Below are positions 16,632-25,773 of a DNA stretch of 64,000 nucleotides, piece after piece. The position numbers were made by a program, and so were the translations under genes. The notes below the pieces were generated by a model that was not told the origin of the DNA, did no database searches, and saw nothing but the letters and a program-made list of their open reading frames with translations. Source of the DNA: DQWO01 sp964478545 (lineage in GTDB: Bacteria > Desulfobacterota > Anaeroferrophillalia > Anaeroferrophillales > Anaeroferrophillaceae); NCBI GenBank assembly GCA_964478545.1, contig CAYZIS010000013.1, positions 6,051-70,050 of the forward strand. The letters are read 5' to 3'. How positions within the stretch are numbered: position 1 is the stretch's first letter; the number at the start of each line of letters is the position of its first letter.

Positions 16632-16774
16632 TCTGAATTAAGATTTTAGCTACGAGTTTAATGGTTACAGGATGTTTACTATTGTAAACTGTCACTTGTT
16701 GGGTGTTATTAATATAATGTCTTGGTTTTGAAAAGCTAAACGCTGATGGCTAACTGCTCATCGCTTAACGTAGG
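16632..16774 (+). repeat. Dispersed repeat family A, copy 1
   Basis: This gap is built of the same words as 26838-26991 and 34394-34561, in reverse orientation: GGTTACAGGAT, TTTACTATT, AACTGTCAC, AATGTCTTG, AAGCTAAACGCTGATGGCTAACTG and CGCTTAACGTAGGTTAG all recur in order on the opposite strand at 34.4-34.6 kb. Copies are about 145-170 bp with related, inverted ends. It ends exactly where the tonB-like stop codon begins. Confidence 0.75.
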
Positions 16775-17749
16775 TTAGTGAATAGTTTTGTAACCCAGTA
16801 TATATTCAAAGGTAGCATTGATAACCAGACGTTCCGTCTCCATTCGTGCCGGTAATGGCGGGAATGGGGAGGCATCATGCACCGCCCTGATAGCTTCCTG
16901 ATCCAGTAGTGCAAATCCCGATGATCGTAGGACCTTAGCTTCCGCCAGGCTTCCATCCCGGTTGATCACAAATCTCATCAGTAGTCTGCCCTGCAGGCCG
17001 GATGCCCTGGCCAGATACGGGTACTCCCAGACCAGCTCAATTTTCCGCTTTAGATTGATGTAATAGGAATGGAACTTGAACTGTTCCGTATTCAGCTGAA
17101 TATTTTTGCCACTGTCAATATCTTCCGGTAGTTTGCTTGCCCGTTGTTTTTTGGCACTCTCCCGGGATATTTGGGTCAATTCATCATAGCTGGGGAACAG
17201 TTTTTTTGCTGCCTTTGATTGTGACTTGACTTCTGCTGTTTCTTTTTTGCTGACCGAACGCCTGGCTTTTTGTAAGGCTTTTGATTGCCTGTTTATGGGG
17301 ATTTTACCCATTGGCTGCCGTTGTTTGCTTTCTGCGGTTTTTTGCGGCTTTTTTGGCACTTGTTTTTGCGCCTTTGGTACTGGTTTTACTGCTGGTTTCG
17401 GGCGCGAAATCACCGATTTTTTCGGGGCCGGAGGTGGTGTTGCCGGACGGCTTATTTGGTCAGGACCGGAATCAGGAATTTGTTTTTTAAGTCTTGTTTC
17501 ATGCTCTGCCCGGCGGTTTTTTTCGGTCAGGAAGCGGGGATTGATTGGTTTTTTTTTAAGTTTTTTTGGAGATTCTTTCTCCGGTGGCAGTTCTATGATG
17601 CTTATGGGAGTTGGTTCTTTATTAGTTGAAGCAAAAAGTTTTTGCAGGTCTGCCTCAGGTGACCAGCTGCGGTAATGGTAGAAAAGCCATAGATGTGCCA
17701 GCAGGGAGAGCAGCAGGAAAAAATAAATGGCGTGTTTTTTTTCAATCAA
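16775..17749 (-). CDS. TonB-family energy-transducing protein
   Basis: The 324-residue protein has an N-terminal membrane anchor (about 8-24), a long Lys/Pro/Gln/Ser-rich spacer (residues 40-200) that can span the periplasm, and a C-terminal TonB domain: YLARASGLQGRLLMRFVIN, then DGSLAEAKVLRSSGFALLDQ and a final ATFEYIL strand. TonB couples the proton-motive force to outer-membrane receptors through ExbBD; neither exbBD nor a receptor is nearby. The start appears to be TTG 17749, since no ATG precedes the anchor. xerC is transcribed divergently. Confidence 0.88.
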   Translation of the reverse strand: MIEKKHAIYFFLLLSLLAHLWLFYHYRSWSPEADLQKLFASTNKEPTPISIIELPPEKESPKKLKKKPINPRFLTEKNRRAEHETRLKKQIPDSGPDQISRPATPPPAPKKSVISRPKPAVKPVPKAQKQVPKKPQKTAESKQRQPMGKIPINRQSKALQKARRSVSKKETAEVKSQSKAAKKLFPSYDELTQISRESAKKQRASKLPEDIDSGKNIQLNTEQFKFHSYYINLKRKIELVWEYPYLARASGLQGRLLMRFVINRDGSLAEAKVLRSSGFALLDQEAIRAVHDASPFPPLPARMETERLVINATFEYILGYKTIH

Positions 17750-17920
17750 AATTTTTCACTTATTCAGCTGGTTGATCCATTGAAATTATAAATTTTACGG
17801 CCCTATTTTTAGCCCATTGCCCGGCCATAGTCAAGAAAGCATCCCAATACTTATAAGACTTTAATAGTTGATAAATTGGCCATTATGGTCTAATAAATGT
17901 CTTTAGGAGGTTCTGTTTTT

Positions 17921-18838
17921 ATGCTTGGGGAAAGAATTTGTCCGCGGGCGGATTTTATCCGCTATCTGTCCGTGGAAAGGCGTTATTCTGAGCATACCGT
18001 CAGAGCTTATCGTTCCGATCTTGATAGCCTTTACCGATTTCTTATGAATCGTTTTCAGCTGAGTAAAAAATCGGACCAGTGCTGGCGTGAAGTAGAGGAA
18101 CAGCATTTAAGGACTTTTTTGCGGGAGCAGCTGCAAAAAACAAGCCGGGCGACGGTCAGCCGGCGCTTGGCAACCATCAGATCATTTTTTTCTTTTTTGA
18201 GGAAGCGTGGATGGAGGCTTGATAATCCGGCTGATTTACTGGTAACTCCCCGGCAGGGTCAGCATCTGCCGGCCTATCTGGAAGTTGACGAAATGAAGGC
18301 GTTGCTGGAAACCATTTCCCCTGATACGGTTTCAGGAAAACGTGATCGGGGGATTATGGAGCTTCTCTATGCTTCCGGGATGCGGGTAGCGGAACTGACT
18401 GCCCTGAATATATCCCAGGTTGATTTTATTTCCCAGGTTGTCAGAGTTATTGGTAAAGGGCGGAAAGAACGGATCATCCCTTTGGGAAGTATGGCTGAAC
18501 ATTGGCTGAAGGAATATATTGCCGTCAGGATCCCTGCCAGGGAAGGGGATGACGCCCTGTTTCTGAATGTTCGTGGCCGCCGCCTTACCTCCCGTTCGGT
18601 AGCCCGGATGCTGGAAAAATATCTGCGGCAGGCTAAAATTTTCAAACCGTTTTCACCGCATTCTATCCGTCATTCATTTGCAACGCACCTGATGCAGAAT
18701 GGGGCGGATTTGAGAAGCATTCAGGAGCTTCTTGGCCATAGCAGCCTTTCCTCTACCCAGAGATATACTCATCTGGATATTAAACGATTGGTGGAAGTTT
18801 ATGACCAGGCGCATCCCCTGGCAATGAAGCGGGAATGA
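17921..18838 (+). CDS. xerC: Tyrosine recombinase XerC
   Basis: XerC resolves chromosome dimers at dif with XerD. The 305-residue protein has the core-binding domain (FIRYLSVERRYSEHTVRAYRS) and a catalytic domain with all active-site residues: Arg in ASGMRVAEL, Lys in GKGRKERIIPL, HSIRHSFATHL (HxxR), the His of LLGHSSLSSTQ and the Tyr of RYTHLD. ATG 17921 follows AGGAGG at 17905-17910; an in-frame ATG at 17897 precedes that site. The position before hslVU, seen widely, points to the housekeeping XerC rather than a phage integrase. XerD is less likely on context but not excluded. Confidence 0.9.
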   Translation: MLGERICPRADFIRYLSVERRYSEHTVRAYRSDLDSLYRFLMNRFQLSKKSDQCWREVEEQHLRTFLREQLQKTSRATVSRRLATIRSFFSFLRKRGWRLDNPADLLVTPRQGQHLPAYLEVDEMKALLETISPDTVSGKRDRGIMELLYASGMRVAELTALNISQVDFISQVVRVIGKGRKERIIPLGSMAEHWLKEYIAVRIPAREGDDALFLNVRGRRLTSRSVARMLEKYLRQAKIFKPFSPHSIRHSFATHLMQNGADLRSIQELLGHSSLSSTQRYTHLDIKRLVEVYDQAHPLAMKRE

Positions 18839-18843
18839 TCGTG

Positions 18844-18893
18844 GTGATTCGTTCGGCGCCCAATGCCGCTATGAGCCAAGCCCGAACATCCTG
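18844..18893 (+). repeat. Dispersed repeat family B, short copy
   Basis: GTGATTCGTTCGGCGCCCAA, CCGC, then CTATGAGCCAAGCCCGAACATCCTG match 34671-34763 in order, with the long copy carrying an extra palindromic insert between CCGC and CTATGA. It lies directly after the xerC stop codon. Confidence 0.7.
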
Positions 18894-18953
18894 ATAATGT
18901 ATTCGGGTAACAGAAGTCAGAAAGTTGAGTTAACATGAAAAGGAGAATCTTTT

Positions 18954-19502
18954 ATGTTTAAAGGAACAACAATTCTTGCCGTTCGTACTGGCAAGGAACT
19001 GGCGATTGGTGGCGATGGCCAGGTCACCATGGGTGACACAGTGATGAAACATAGAGCCAGAAAAGTCCGCTGGCTTTTTGACCATCAGGTTCTGGCCGGT
19101 TTTGCTGGTTCCACTGCCGATGCTTTTACTCTTTTTGAGCGGTTTGAAGAAAAATTGAACCAGTATAACGGTAATCTGATGCGGGCAGCGGTGGAAATGG
19201 CCAAGGACTGGCGGATGGATAAGATGCTTCGTCGCTTGGAAGCGTTGTTGATTGTTGGCAATGAGGAGTATACCTTGGTATTGTCAGGAAATGGTGATGT
19301 CATTGAGCCGGATGATCATGTGGTGGGTATTGGTTCAGGCGCACCCTACGCGGAGGCCGCTGCCAAAGCCCTGGTCAAACATACAGAGCTTCCCGCTACT
19401 GAAATCGTTAAAGAAGCGCTGTCCATAGCTTCAACAATTTGTATCTATACCAATAACCAATTTACCATTGAAAAATTGGTTGATGGTGAGGAGGAGAAAT
19501 AA
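18954..19502 (+). CDS. hslV: ATP-dependent protease subunit HslV
   Basis: HslV is the proteasome-like peptidase of the HslUV (ClpYQ) protease. The 182-residue protein begins MFKGTTILAVRTGKELAIGGDGQVT; removal of the N-terminal residues exposes the catalytic Thr of TTILAV. SGNGDVIEPDDHVVGIGSGAPYA is another family block. AAGGAG at 18940-18945 precedes ATG 18954. hslU starts 3 nt after its stop, the standard operon. Confidence 0.97.
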   Translation: MFKGTTILAVRTGKELAIGGDGQVTMGDTVMKHRARKVRWLFDHQVLAGFAGSTADAFTLFERFEEKLNQYNGNLMRAAVEMAKDWRMDKMLRRLEALLIVGNEEYTLVLSGNGDVIEPDDHVVGIGSGAPYAEAAAKALVKHTELPATEIVKEALSIASTICIYTNNQFTIEKLVDGEEEK

Positions 19503-19505
19503 TTC

Positions 19506-20900
19506 ATGTCAACGTTAACACCCCGTGAAATTGTCGCCGAGTTGGATAAATACGTGGTTGGTCAGAATGATGCCAAACGGGCGGTGGCTATAGCCCTGCG
19601 CAATCGCTGGCGGCGCCAGCAGGTCCCGGGCGAGCTGCGTGATGAGATAGCCCCGAAAAATATTATCATGATTGGTCCCACCGGGGTCGGTAAGACCGAA
19701 ATTGCCCGCCGGTTGGCAAAACTGGCCCATTCACCGTTCATTAAAGTGGAGGCTTCGAAATTTACTGAAGTTGGTTATGTGGGCCGCGACGTGGAATCCA
19801 TGGTCAGGGATTTGACGGAACTGGCAGTCACCATGGTCAGGGCTGAGGAGGCTGAAAATGTCCAGGGCAAGGCCCGGATGGTTGCCGAAGAGCGTCTTCT
19901 TGATATCCTCCTGCCGGCGCCGGTGCAATCTCCTCCTGTTTCTGAACCTGCAGCTAGTGATGATGTTAGTGAAATTGAAACTGCTGAAGTTATTATTCTG
20001 CCGCCGGAAGCCGAACCACAAAAAAAGACCCGGGAAAAACTGCGGCAGCTTTTCCGTTCTGGTAAACTGGATGAACGCCTGGTGGACATAGAAATAACCG
20101 AGCGTTCGACTCCGGTGGTGGAAATTTTTTCTGCTGCCGGGATGGAGGAAATGGATATTAATCTGCGGGATATGTTTGAAAATATCATGCCGCAGAAAAC
20201 CCGGAAGAAAAAGATGAAGGTCCCTGAGGCTTATGAATTCCTGGTGGAGCAGGAAGCCCAGCGGATGGTTGATATGGATAAAGTGGTGACCGAAGCCAAG
20301 CGGCGGGTGGCCCAACACGGGATTGTTTTTCTCGATGAGATAGATAAGGTAGTTGGCCGTGAAAGCAGTACTGGTCCCGATGTTTCCCGTGAGGGGGTCC
20401 AGCGGGATTTATTGCCCATTGTTGAAGGATCATCGGTGAATACCAAATATGGGATTATTAAAACCGATCATATTCTTTTTGTGGCAGCCGGGGCTTTTCA
20501 CGCCGTTAAGCCTTCTGATTTGATTCCCGAGTTGCAGGGTCGGTTTCCGATCCGGGTAGAGCTGGATTCATTGGGAAAGGAGGATTTTGTCAAAATCCTT
20601 AAAGAACCGCGTAATGCCCTGATTACCCAGTATGTGGAATTAATGAAAACCGAAGGTGTGCAGCTGAAAATTGCCGATGATGCCATTGAAGAAATTGCTG
20701 AAATTGCCTGTTATGTCAATGAACACCATGAAAATATCGGTGCCCGGCGACTGCATACTATCTTGGAACGTCTTCTGGATGAAGTATCGTTCAATGCTTC
20801 TGAAATGAAAGGTGTCAAGGTTTCTATCGATGCCAAGGAGGTTAAACGAAAGCTTGAAGATATAGCTGAGGATGAGGATCTCAGTCGCTATATTCTTTAA
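19506..20900 (+). CDS. hslU: ATP-dependent protease ATPase subunit HslU
   Basis: HslU is the AAA+ unfoldase that feeds HslV. The 464-residue protein has the N-terminal LTPREIVAELDKYVVGQ motif, Walker A GPTGVGKTEIARRLAK, the I-domain (about 110-240, with acidic and Pro-rich stretches), Walker B IVFLDEIDKV, and sensor/arginine motifs including ELQGRFPIRVEL and IGARRLHTILE. The C-terminal tail LSRYIL is the segment that inserts into HslV to activate it. Complete. Confidence 0.97.
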   Translation: MSTLTPREIVAELDKYVVGQNDAKRAVAIALRNRWRRQQVPGELRDEIAPKNIIMIGPTGVGKTEIARRLAKLAHSPFIKVEASKFTEVGYVGRDVESMVRDLTELAVTMVRAEEAENVQGKARMVAEERLLDILLPAPVQSPPVSEPAASDDVSEIETAEVIILPPEAEPQKKTREKLRQLFRSGKLDERLVDIEITERSTPVVEIFSAAGMEEMDINLRDMFENIMPQKTRKKKMKVPEAYEFLVEQEAQRMVDMDKVVTEAKRRVAQHGIVFLDEIDKVVGRESSTGPDVSREGVQRDLLPIVEGSSVNTKYGIIKTDHILFVAAGAFHAVKPSDLIPELQGRFPIRVELDSLGKEDFVKILKEPRNALITQYVELMKTEGVQLKIADDAIEEIAEIACYVNEHHENIGARRLHTILERLLDEVSFNASEMKGVKVSIDAKEVKRKLEDIAEDEDLSRYIL

Positions 20901-20962
20901 AAAGCGCTTTCACCCCGTATACTGTGGGCACACATCTGGAAAACTAAGTAATTGTTCCAGGT

Positions 20963-21000
20963 GATATCTTTAGGCATTTGCTCCATAAGCCTGAGATATC
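20963..21000. promoter_or_regulatory. Hairpin in the argB leader
   Basis: GATATCTTTAGGC and GCCTGAGATATC form an imperfect stem around a 13-nt loop, about 125 nt upstream of the argB start. It lacks a following T-run, so it is not a typical terminator; it may be an operator or leader structure, or the end of hslU transcription. Confidence 0.45.
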
Positions 21001-21125
21001 GATAAACAAAAAACCTATCATTTCAATATGTTGCAATTACTTACTCAGAAGCATTCAGCAGTCAGCAATCAGCTGAAAAACGGCCAATGGCCTTTCAAAT
21101 GTCCAATATGGTGAAAGTTGCAAAG

Positions 21126-22007
21126 ATGGAGAAACTGATCCAGAAAGCCCAGACCCTGATCGAGTCCCTGCCGTTTATCCGTACCTTCTACGGCAAAACG
21201 TTTGTGATTAAATATGGCGGCCACGCCATGGTGGATGAGCAGTTGCGCTTGTCATTTGCCGAAGATGTGGTGCTGCTGAAATTTATCGGCATTAACCCGG
21301 TTATTGTTCATGGTGGCGGCCCGCAGATTGGTGAAGTCCTGGCAAAAATGGGCATGGAAAGTTTATTTGTTCAGGGGATGCGAGTGACTGATCAGGAAAC
21401 CATGGATGTGGTGGAAATGGTTCTGGTGGGAAAAGTTAACAAGATGATTGTCAATTTTATCAACCGGCAGGGTGGCAAAGCAGTGGGCCTCAGTGGCAAG
21501 GATGGCAATCTGCTGGAAGCGGAAAAGTTGCTGATGTATGATACTCCCCAGGCTGATCGGCCCCCGGAGATTATTGATGTGGGCAAGGTTGGGGTTGTCA
21601 GGAAGGTTGATCCTGAAGTTCTCCGTTCCCTGGATAATACCGGTTTCATCCCGGTTATTGCCCCGGTGGGCGTTGATGAAAACGGCGAAACCTATAATAT
21701 TAATGCTGATCTGGTGGCTGGATCAGTGGCGGCTGCCCTCCAGGCGGAAAAATTGATTCTGCTGACGGATGTTCCCGGTGTCCTGGATAAAAATGGGGAG
21801 CTCTTGTCCTCACTGCCACATGAAGAGGTTCAAACCATGATTGCCAGCGGCGAGATCGTCGGGGGAATGCTGCCGAAGATTAACTGTTGCCTGGATGCTA
21901 TGCGAGGCGGGGTAAAAAAGACCCATATCGTCGATGGCCGTCTGTCCCATTGCCTGCTGCTGGAAATTTTTACCGAAAAAGGGGTGGGGACGGAAATCCT
22001 TTTCTGA
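21126..22007 (+). CDS. argB: Acetylglutamate kinase ArgB
   Basis: ArgB phosphorylates N-acetylglutamate in arginine synthesis, downstream of the argJ product at 3 kb. The protein has the amino-acid-kinase fold motifs FVIKYGGHAM, IVHGGGPQIGEVL, GLSGKDGN, and the C-terminal LLTDVPGVLD and GGMLPKINCCLDAM. The start is uncertain. ATG 21126 gives MEKLIQKAQTLIESLPF, which matches the usual N-terminus, but in-frame ATGs at 21087, 21099 and 21108 are possible; none has a strong ribosome-binding site. A methyltransferase gene follows 13 nt later. Confidence 0.93.
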   Translation: MEKLIQKAQTLIESLPFIRTFYGKTFVIKYGGHAMVDEQLRLSFAEDVVLLKFIGINPVIVHGGGPQIGEVLAKMGMESLFVQGMRVTDQETMDVVEMVLVGKVNKMIVNFINRQGGKAVGLSGKDGNLLEAEKLLMYDTPQADRPPEIIDVGKVGVVRKVDPEVLRSLDNTGFIPVIAPVGVDENGETYNINADLVAGSVAAALQAEKLILLTDVPGVLDKNGELLSSLPHEEVQTMIASGEIVGGMLPKINCCLDAMRGGVKKTHIVDGRLSHCLLLEIFTEKGVGTEILF

Positions 22008-22020
22008 GGTCCCTTGCATT

Positions 22021-23187
22021 ATGTCTGTTTTTTCCCAATCCGGCACGTTGCTCATTCCCTGTGCCAAAGGTATTCCACCATTTTTATCCGCGGAGCTGAA
22101 ACAGCTTGGATTTCCGGTTGTGGCTGAATCCGTTGCCAGTGTTTCGACCCGGGGTACGCTGGTGGATGCCATGCGCCTCAATCTCCATTGCCGTACTGGC
22201 CAGCGGGTTCTTTTCCAGCTTGAATCATTGGAATGTCCAACTCAGAACGAACTCTTTTCATTGCTTGCCCGCATTCCGTGGGAGATATATATCCCCGCTG
22301 ACGGCTACCTGTCGGTTACCTCGGTAGTGGAGCATCCGTCTGTGCGCGACCGGCGTTTTATCAACCAGAAAACCAAGGATGTTATTGTTGATCGGATTCG
22401 CCGGTTGATGGGGCGCCGTCCGGATTCCGGTCCTCGGCGGCATGGGGTAGTTGTCCATGTTTTCTGGAAGCAAAACCAGTGTGGGATTTATTTGGATACG
22501 TCTGGTGAATCCCTGGCGCGCCGGGGTTATCGCCAGGAAGGGGGATCTGCACCTTTGCAGGAAACCCTGGCGGCGGTAGTGGTTCAGGAAGTTGATTGGG
22601 ATGGGACCGGTTCTTTCCTGAATCCCATGTGTGGCAGTGGGACGCTGGCCATCGAAGCGGCATTGAAAACTCTTAATGCCCCTCCAGGCCTGCAGCGTCA
22701 GAATTTTGCTTTCATGCATCTTTTGGATTTTCCCCGGTCGACCTGGCAGCGATTGAAACAGGAAGCCCGCATGCAGGTGAAGCATTCACTGCCTGGACGC
22801 ATCATTGCCTCGGATCGTAATCCGGCGGTGGTAAAAATGGCCAGAAATAATGCTAAACGGGCCGGGGTTGAGTCTTTGATTGAATTCGGGGTGGGTGACT
22901 TTGCTCAAATTTTGGTTCCGGCGGGGGGTGGGGTTGTTGTCCTTAATCCGGAATATGGCGAACGCCTGGGTGAGTTGCATGAATTAACCGCCACGTATCA
23001 TCGTATTGGTGACTTTTTTAAACAGCAATGTACCGGTTTCCGGGGTTTTATTCTTACCGGTAACCGGGAGCTGGCTAAAAAAGTGGGGTTGAAAGCCTCC
23101 CGAAAAATTCCATTGTATAACGGACCAATTGAGTGCCGTTTGCTGGAGTATGAAATATACGCCGGCAGTCAGCGGAAAACCGTCTGA
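22021..23187 (+). CDS. THUMP-domain class I RNA methyltransferase (RlmL/UPF0020-like)
   Basis: The 388-residue protein has an N-terminal THUMP region (about 1-160: TLLIPCAKGIPPFLSAELKQLG, RQEGGSAPL) and a Rossmann methyltransferase domain with the SAM-binding NPMCGSGTLAIEAA and the DRNPAVVKMARNNAKRAG strand-helix. Members methylate N2 of guanosine in 23S rRNA (RlmL, G2445) or tRNA. The catalytic N-P-P-Y/F motif reads NPEYGERLG here, with Glu for the second Pro, an unusual change beside the target-base pocket. ATG 22021 follows TGAGGT at 22005-22010; the longer frame overlapping argB is rejected. Confidence 0.87.
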   Translation: MSVFSQSGTLLIPCAKGIPPFLSAELKQLGFPVVAESVASVSTRGTLVDAMRLNLHCRTGQRVLFQLESLECPTQNELFSLLARIPWEIYIPADGYLSVTSVVEHPSVRDRRFINQKTKDVIVDRIRRLMGRRPDSGPRRHGVVVHVFWKQNQCGIYLDTSGESLARRGYRQEGGSAPLQETLAAVVVQEVDWDGTGSFLNPMCGSGTLAIEAALKTLNAPPGLQRQNFAFMHLLDFPRSTWQRLKQEARMQVKHSLPGRIIASDRNPAVVKMARNNAKRAGVESLIEFGVGDFAQILVPAGGGVVVLNPEYGERLGELHELTATYHRIGDFFKQQCTGFRGFILTGNRELAKKVGLKASRKIPLYNGPIECRLLEYEIYAGSQRKTV

Positions 23188-23364
23188 TTCTCTTCTCCTT
23201 TCCTCCCCATCATCTTTCAAATTCTCTTAAACTTTACCTCTTTTTAGCCGAATAGGGAAAAATAAGCTTTGTTCTTGATGATGCCGGGACATCACCTGTA
23301 ATCGTCACAAAATATGGAAGCGCTGGAAAAGAGATCACTTCCAGCGGTGAAAGGAAGAGAGAAC

Positions 23365-24492
23365 ATGGGAACTGACAATCTGATTTTTCTGGAAGTTATA
23401 GAGTGGTTTGATGACAGTGGCCAGGAACTGGTCCATCGTATTCCTGAACAGGGTTCGGGGGAGTTGAAATTTGGCTCCCAGCTCATTGTCCGCGATAGCC
23501 AGGCCGCCGTCTTCTTCTACCAGGGCAAAGCCTATGACGCCATTGGCCCGGGCCGTCATACCCTGTCAACCCACAATCTGCCAGTGTTGACTAAGGTCTT
23601 GAGTCTGCCATGGGGCTTCAGCAGTCCGTTTCGGGCTGAAGTCTATTTTGTCAATCTGAAAGTTTTTCCCAATCTGAAATGGGGTACCCGGGATCCGGTG
23701 GCCTTCAAGGATTCCAGCCTTGGGTTGGTGCGCCTGCGGGCCTTCGGGGTCTTCAATATCCAGGTTGTCCAGCCGATTTTGTTTATCAACCGTCTGGTGG
23801 GAACCCAGGGAGTTTATACCACCGAAAGCATCGAGGAATATTTGAACCGGGTTATTGTTTCGCGATTTAATGATTTGTTGGGAGAGGAGCTGGACAGTAT
23901 CCTCGATCTGCCCGGCTGCTACGAATCCCTCTCGGAAAAACTGCGGCAGCGTCTTGAAGATGATTTCGGCCGTTTTGGCCTTGGTCTGACTGCTCTTTAT
24001 ACTAATGCCATCACGCCGCCTCCTGAAGTACAGCAGGCTATTGATGACCGGGGGCGCTTGTCCATGTTCAATGATATGAACCGGTTGATGCAGATGAAGG
24101 CGGCCATGGCCATGGAGAAGATGCCCGAGTCTGGCGGCGATGCCGGTTCCGGGATGGGTGTCGGTCTGGGGCTGATGATGCCGGCCATGTTCAGCAACCT
24201 GATGAAACCTGCTGGAAATGAAAGCCAGGTTGATGCATCATTATCGTATCACTGTCCTGAGTGCCATGTTCCGGTGGCAAAAGATGCTCGTTTCTGCCCG
24301 GCTTGCGGTCACCAGCTGCTGGTTATCAGCCAGTGTGTTCATTGCGGTAAAAACCTGCCGCCGAATGCCAAATTCTGTCCCCGGTGTGGAACCCCGGTGG
24401 AACAGAAATCAGAAAGCATTATTTGTCCTTCCTGTGGGACGGAGAATCTCCCTGATGCCCATTTCTGCAACCAGTGTGGTGGAAAACTCTAA
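23365..24492 (+). CDS. SPFH-domain protein with C-terminal zinc ribbons (virion core protein-like, YdjI type)
   Basis: The 375-residue protein has an SPFH/stomatin-like domain of the COG4260 type (about 10-225: GSQLIVRDSQAAVFFYQGKA, then GPGRHTLSTHNLPVL and an AEVYFVN strand). A Met/Gly-rich linker follows, then three CxxC zinc ribbons: CPECHVPVAKDARFCPACG, CVHCGKNLPPNAKFCPRCG and CPSCGTENLPDAHFCNQCG. There is no membrane segment. In Bacillus the related YdjI is part of a membrane-targeting complex with PspA-like YdjF; no PspA is near here. ATG 23365 follows AAGGAAG at 23351-23357. The next gene starts directly after the stop, also encoding a zinc-ribbon protein. Confidence 0.86.
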   Translation: MGTDNLIFLEVIEWFDDSGQELVHRIPEQGSGELKFGSQLIVRDSQAAVFFYQGKAYDAIGPGRHTLSTHNLPVLTKVLSLPWGFSSPFRAEVYFVNLKVFPNLKWGTRDPVAFKDSSLGLVRLRAFGVFNIQVVQPILFINRLVGTQGVYTTESIEEYLNRVIVSRFNDLLGEELDSILDLPGCYESLSEKLRQRLEDDFGRFGLGLTALYTNAITPPPEVQQAIDDRGRLSMFNDMNRLMQMKAAMAMEKMPESGGDAGSGMGVGLGLMMPAMFSNLMKPAGNESQVDASLSYHCPECHVPVAKDARFCPACGHQLLVISQCVHCGKNLPPNAKFCPRCGTPVEQKSESIICPSCGTENLPDAHFCNQCGGKL

Positions 24493-25731
24493 ATGACTGG
24501 CTTGCGGGTTGAACACCAGTGCCCCCAGTGTGGAGCACCGGTAACCCTGGAAGAAAGTGACCGTCTTTTTATCTGTCCTTATTGCCGGGTGCGTCTTTAC
24601 CTGACAACGTCGGGAGCCTGCCGTTATTACCTTCCTCCTGCTGACCGGGATAAAGATGAAATCTTTTATGTTCCCTACTGGCGGGCAAAGGGCATGTTGT
24701 TTTCTTCCCGGGGGCATCAGATAGCTAAACGTCTTCTGGATACCAGTATCCGCGCTGTTGAGATTCAGGGATTTCCCCAAAGTCTGGGATTTCGTCCCCA
24801 AAGTCTTCCCCTTCATTTTGTTACCCCTGAAGTTTCCGGCCGTTTCCTGGCGGTGGAAAATCCTTTAAAAACCTCTGTGCAGGCCCTTTATCAGCGACGC
24901 CTGGCTGCCGGGTCTGAGGAAATGGATTTCAGCGCCTTTATCGGTGAGGAATGTTCGCTGATTTACGCGCCGGTAAAACGGGTTGGTGAAAATTACTTTC
25001 AGGATGCTATTGATAACAAGAAACTGCCGGGAATATCAGCTGCCATATTGGATGACCGCCTGCAAAAGGAGCCGCTTGCAGACAGTGAGCTTTCCTTTGT
25101 TCCTGCCCTTTGTCCTGCCTGCGGCTGGGATTTGAAAGGTGAGCGCGACAGCCTGGTGCTTCTTTGCGCCAATTGCCATACAGCCTGGAAAGCTTCACTT
25201 GCAGGGTTGCAACCGGTTTTAGCATCGGTATTCCCCCCAGAGGACAAACAGGAGATATTGCAGATTCCTTTCTGGCGGCTGCAGGTGGAAATCGATGGGT
25301 TGGAGATTCATTCCTATGCTGATCTTGTTCGCCAGGCTAACCTGCCGAAAATGATTGAACCGGCCTGGAATAAGCAGCCGGCTTCTTTCTGGGTGCCGGC
25401 CTTCAAGATTCAGCCCCGTCTCTTCCTGCGTCTGGCTAAAAATATGACAATTATTCAGCCTTCGGAAGAGCCTGAATGCCATATTGATGCTTCGACTTTT
25501 TATCCGGTGACCATGACCGCAAACGAGGCGGGCGAAAGCCTGGCTGTTTTGCTGGCCACCATGATCCTGCCACGGCAGCGGATTTTCCCCTTGCTGCCGC
25601 ATCTTCATATCACTCTCCGGGATGCCCGGCTTATGTTCTGGCCCTTCAAGTTGCAGGGACCGGACATTATTGAGCCCCACAGCGGCATGGCTTTGAACCG
25701 TAATGCCCTGCGTTGGGGTCGTTCCATCTGA
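24493..25731 (+). CDS. Uncharacterised zinc-ribbon protein partner of the SPFH protein
   Basis: I do not recognise a named family beyond zinc-ribbon proteins. The 412-residue protein starts with a zinc ribbon (CPQCGAPVTLEESDRLFICPYC) and has a second one near residues 211-235 (CPACGWDLKGE...LLCANC). Between and after are segments with conserved-looking aromatic motifs: FYVPYWRAKGMLFS, LQIPFWRLQVEI and FWVPAFKIQPRLFL, which look like three repeats of one strand pair. No membrane segment or enzyme motif is seen. Its ATG follows the SPFH stop codon immediately, so the two are translated together and probably act together. Confidence 0.75.
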   Translation: MTGLRVEHQCPQCGAPVTLEESDRLFICPYCRVRLYLTTSGACRYYLPPADRDKDEIFYVPYWRAKGMLFSSRGHQIAKRLLDTSIRAVEIQGFPQSLGFRPQSLPLHFVTPEVSGRFLAVENPLKTSVQALYQRRLAAGSEEMDFSAFIGEECSLIYAPVKRVGENYFQDAIDNKKLPGISAAILDDRLQKEPLADSELSFVPALCPACGWDLKGERDSLVLLCANCHTAWKASLAGLQPVLASVFPPEDKQEILQIPFWRLQVEIDGLEIHSYADLVRQANLPKMIEPAWNKQPASFWVPAFKIQPRLFLRLAKNMTIIQPSEEPECHIDASTFYPVTMTANEAGESLAVLLATMILPRQRIFPLLPHLHITLRDARLMFWPFKLQGPDIIEPHSGMALNRNALRWGRSI

Positions 25732-25773
25732 AACACACGGTATTTTTCTTCCTCGGCCAGGGAATAATCTTAG

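Noticed and set aside
17921..18838. Phage or element integrase
   Set aside because: The position directly before hslVU, the length and the motifs fit housekeeping XerC; no tRNA or phage gene is near.
19731..20318. 195-codon minus-strand frame
   Set aside because: It is fully antisense to hslU, with a Phe/His-rich shadow composition and no motif.
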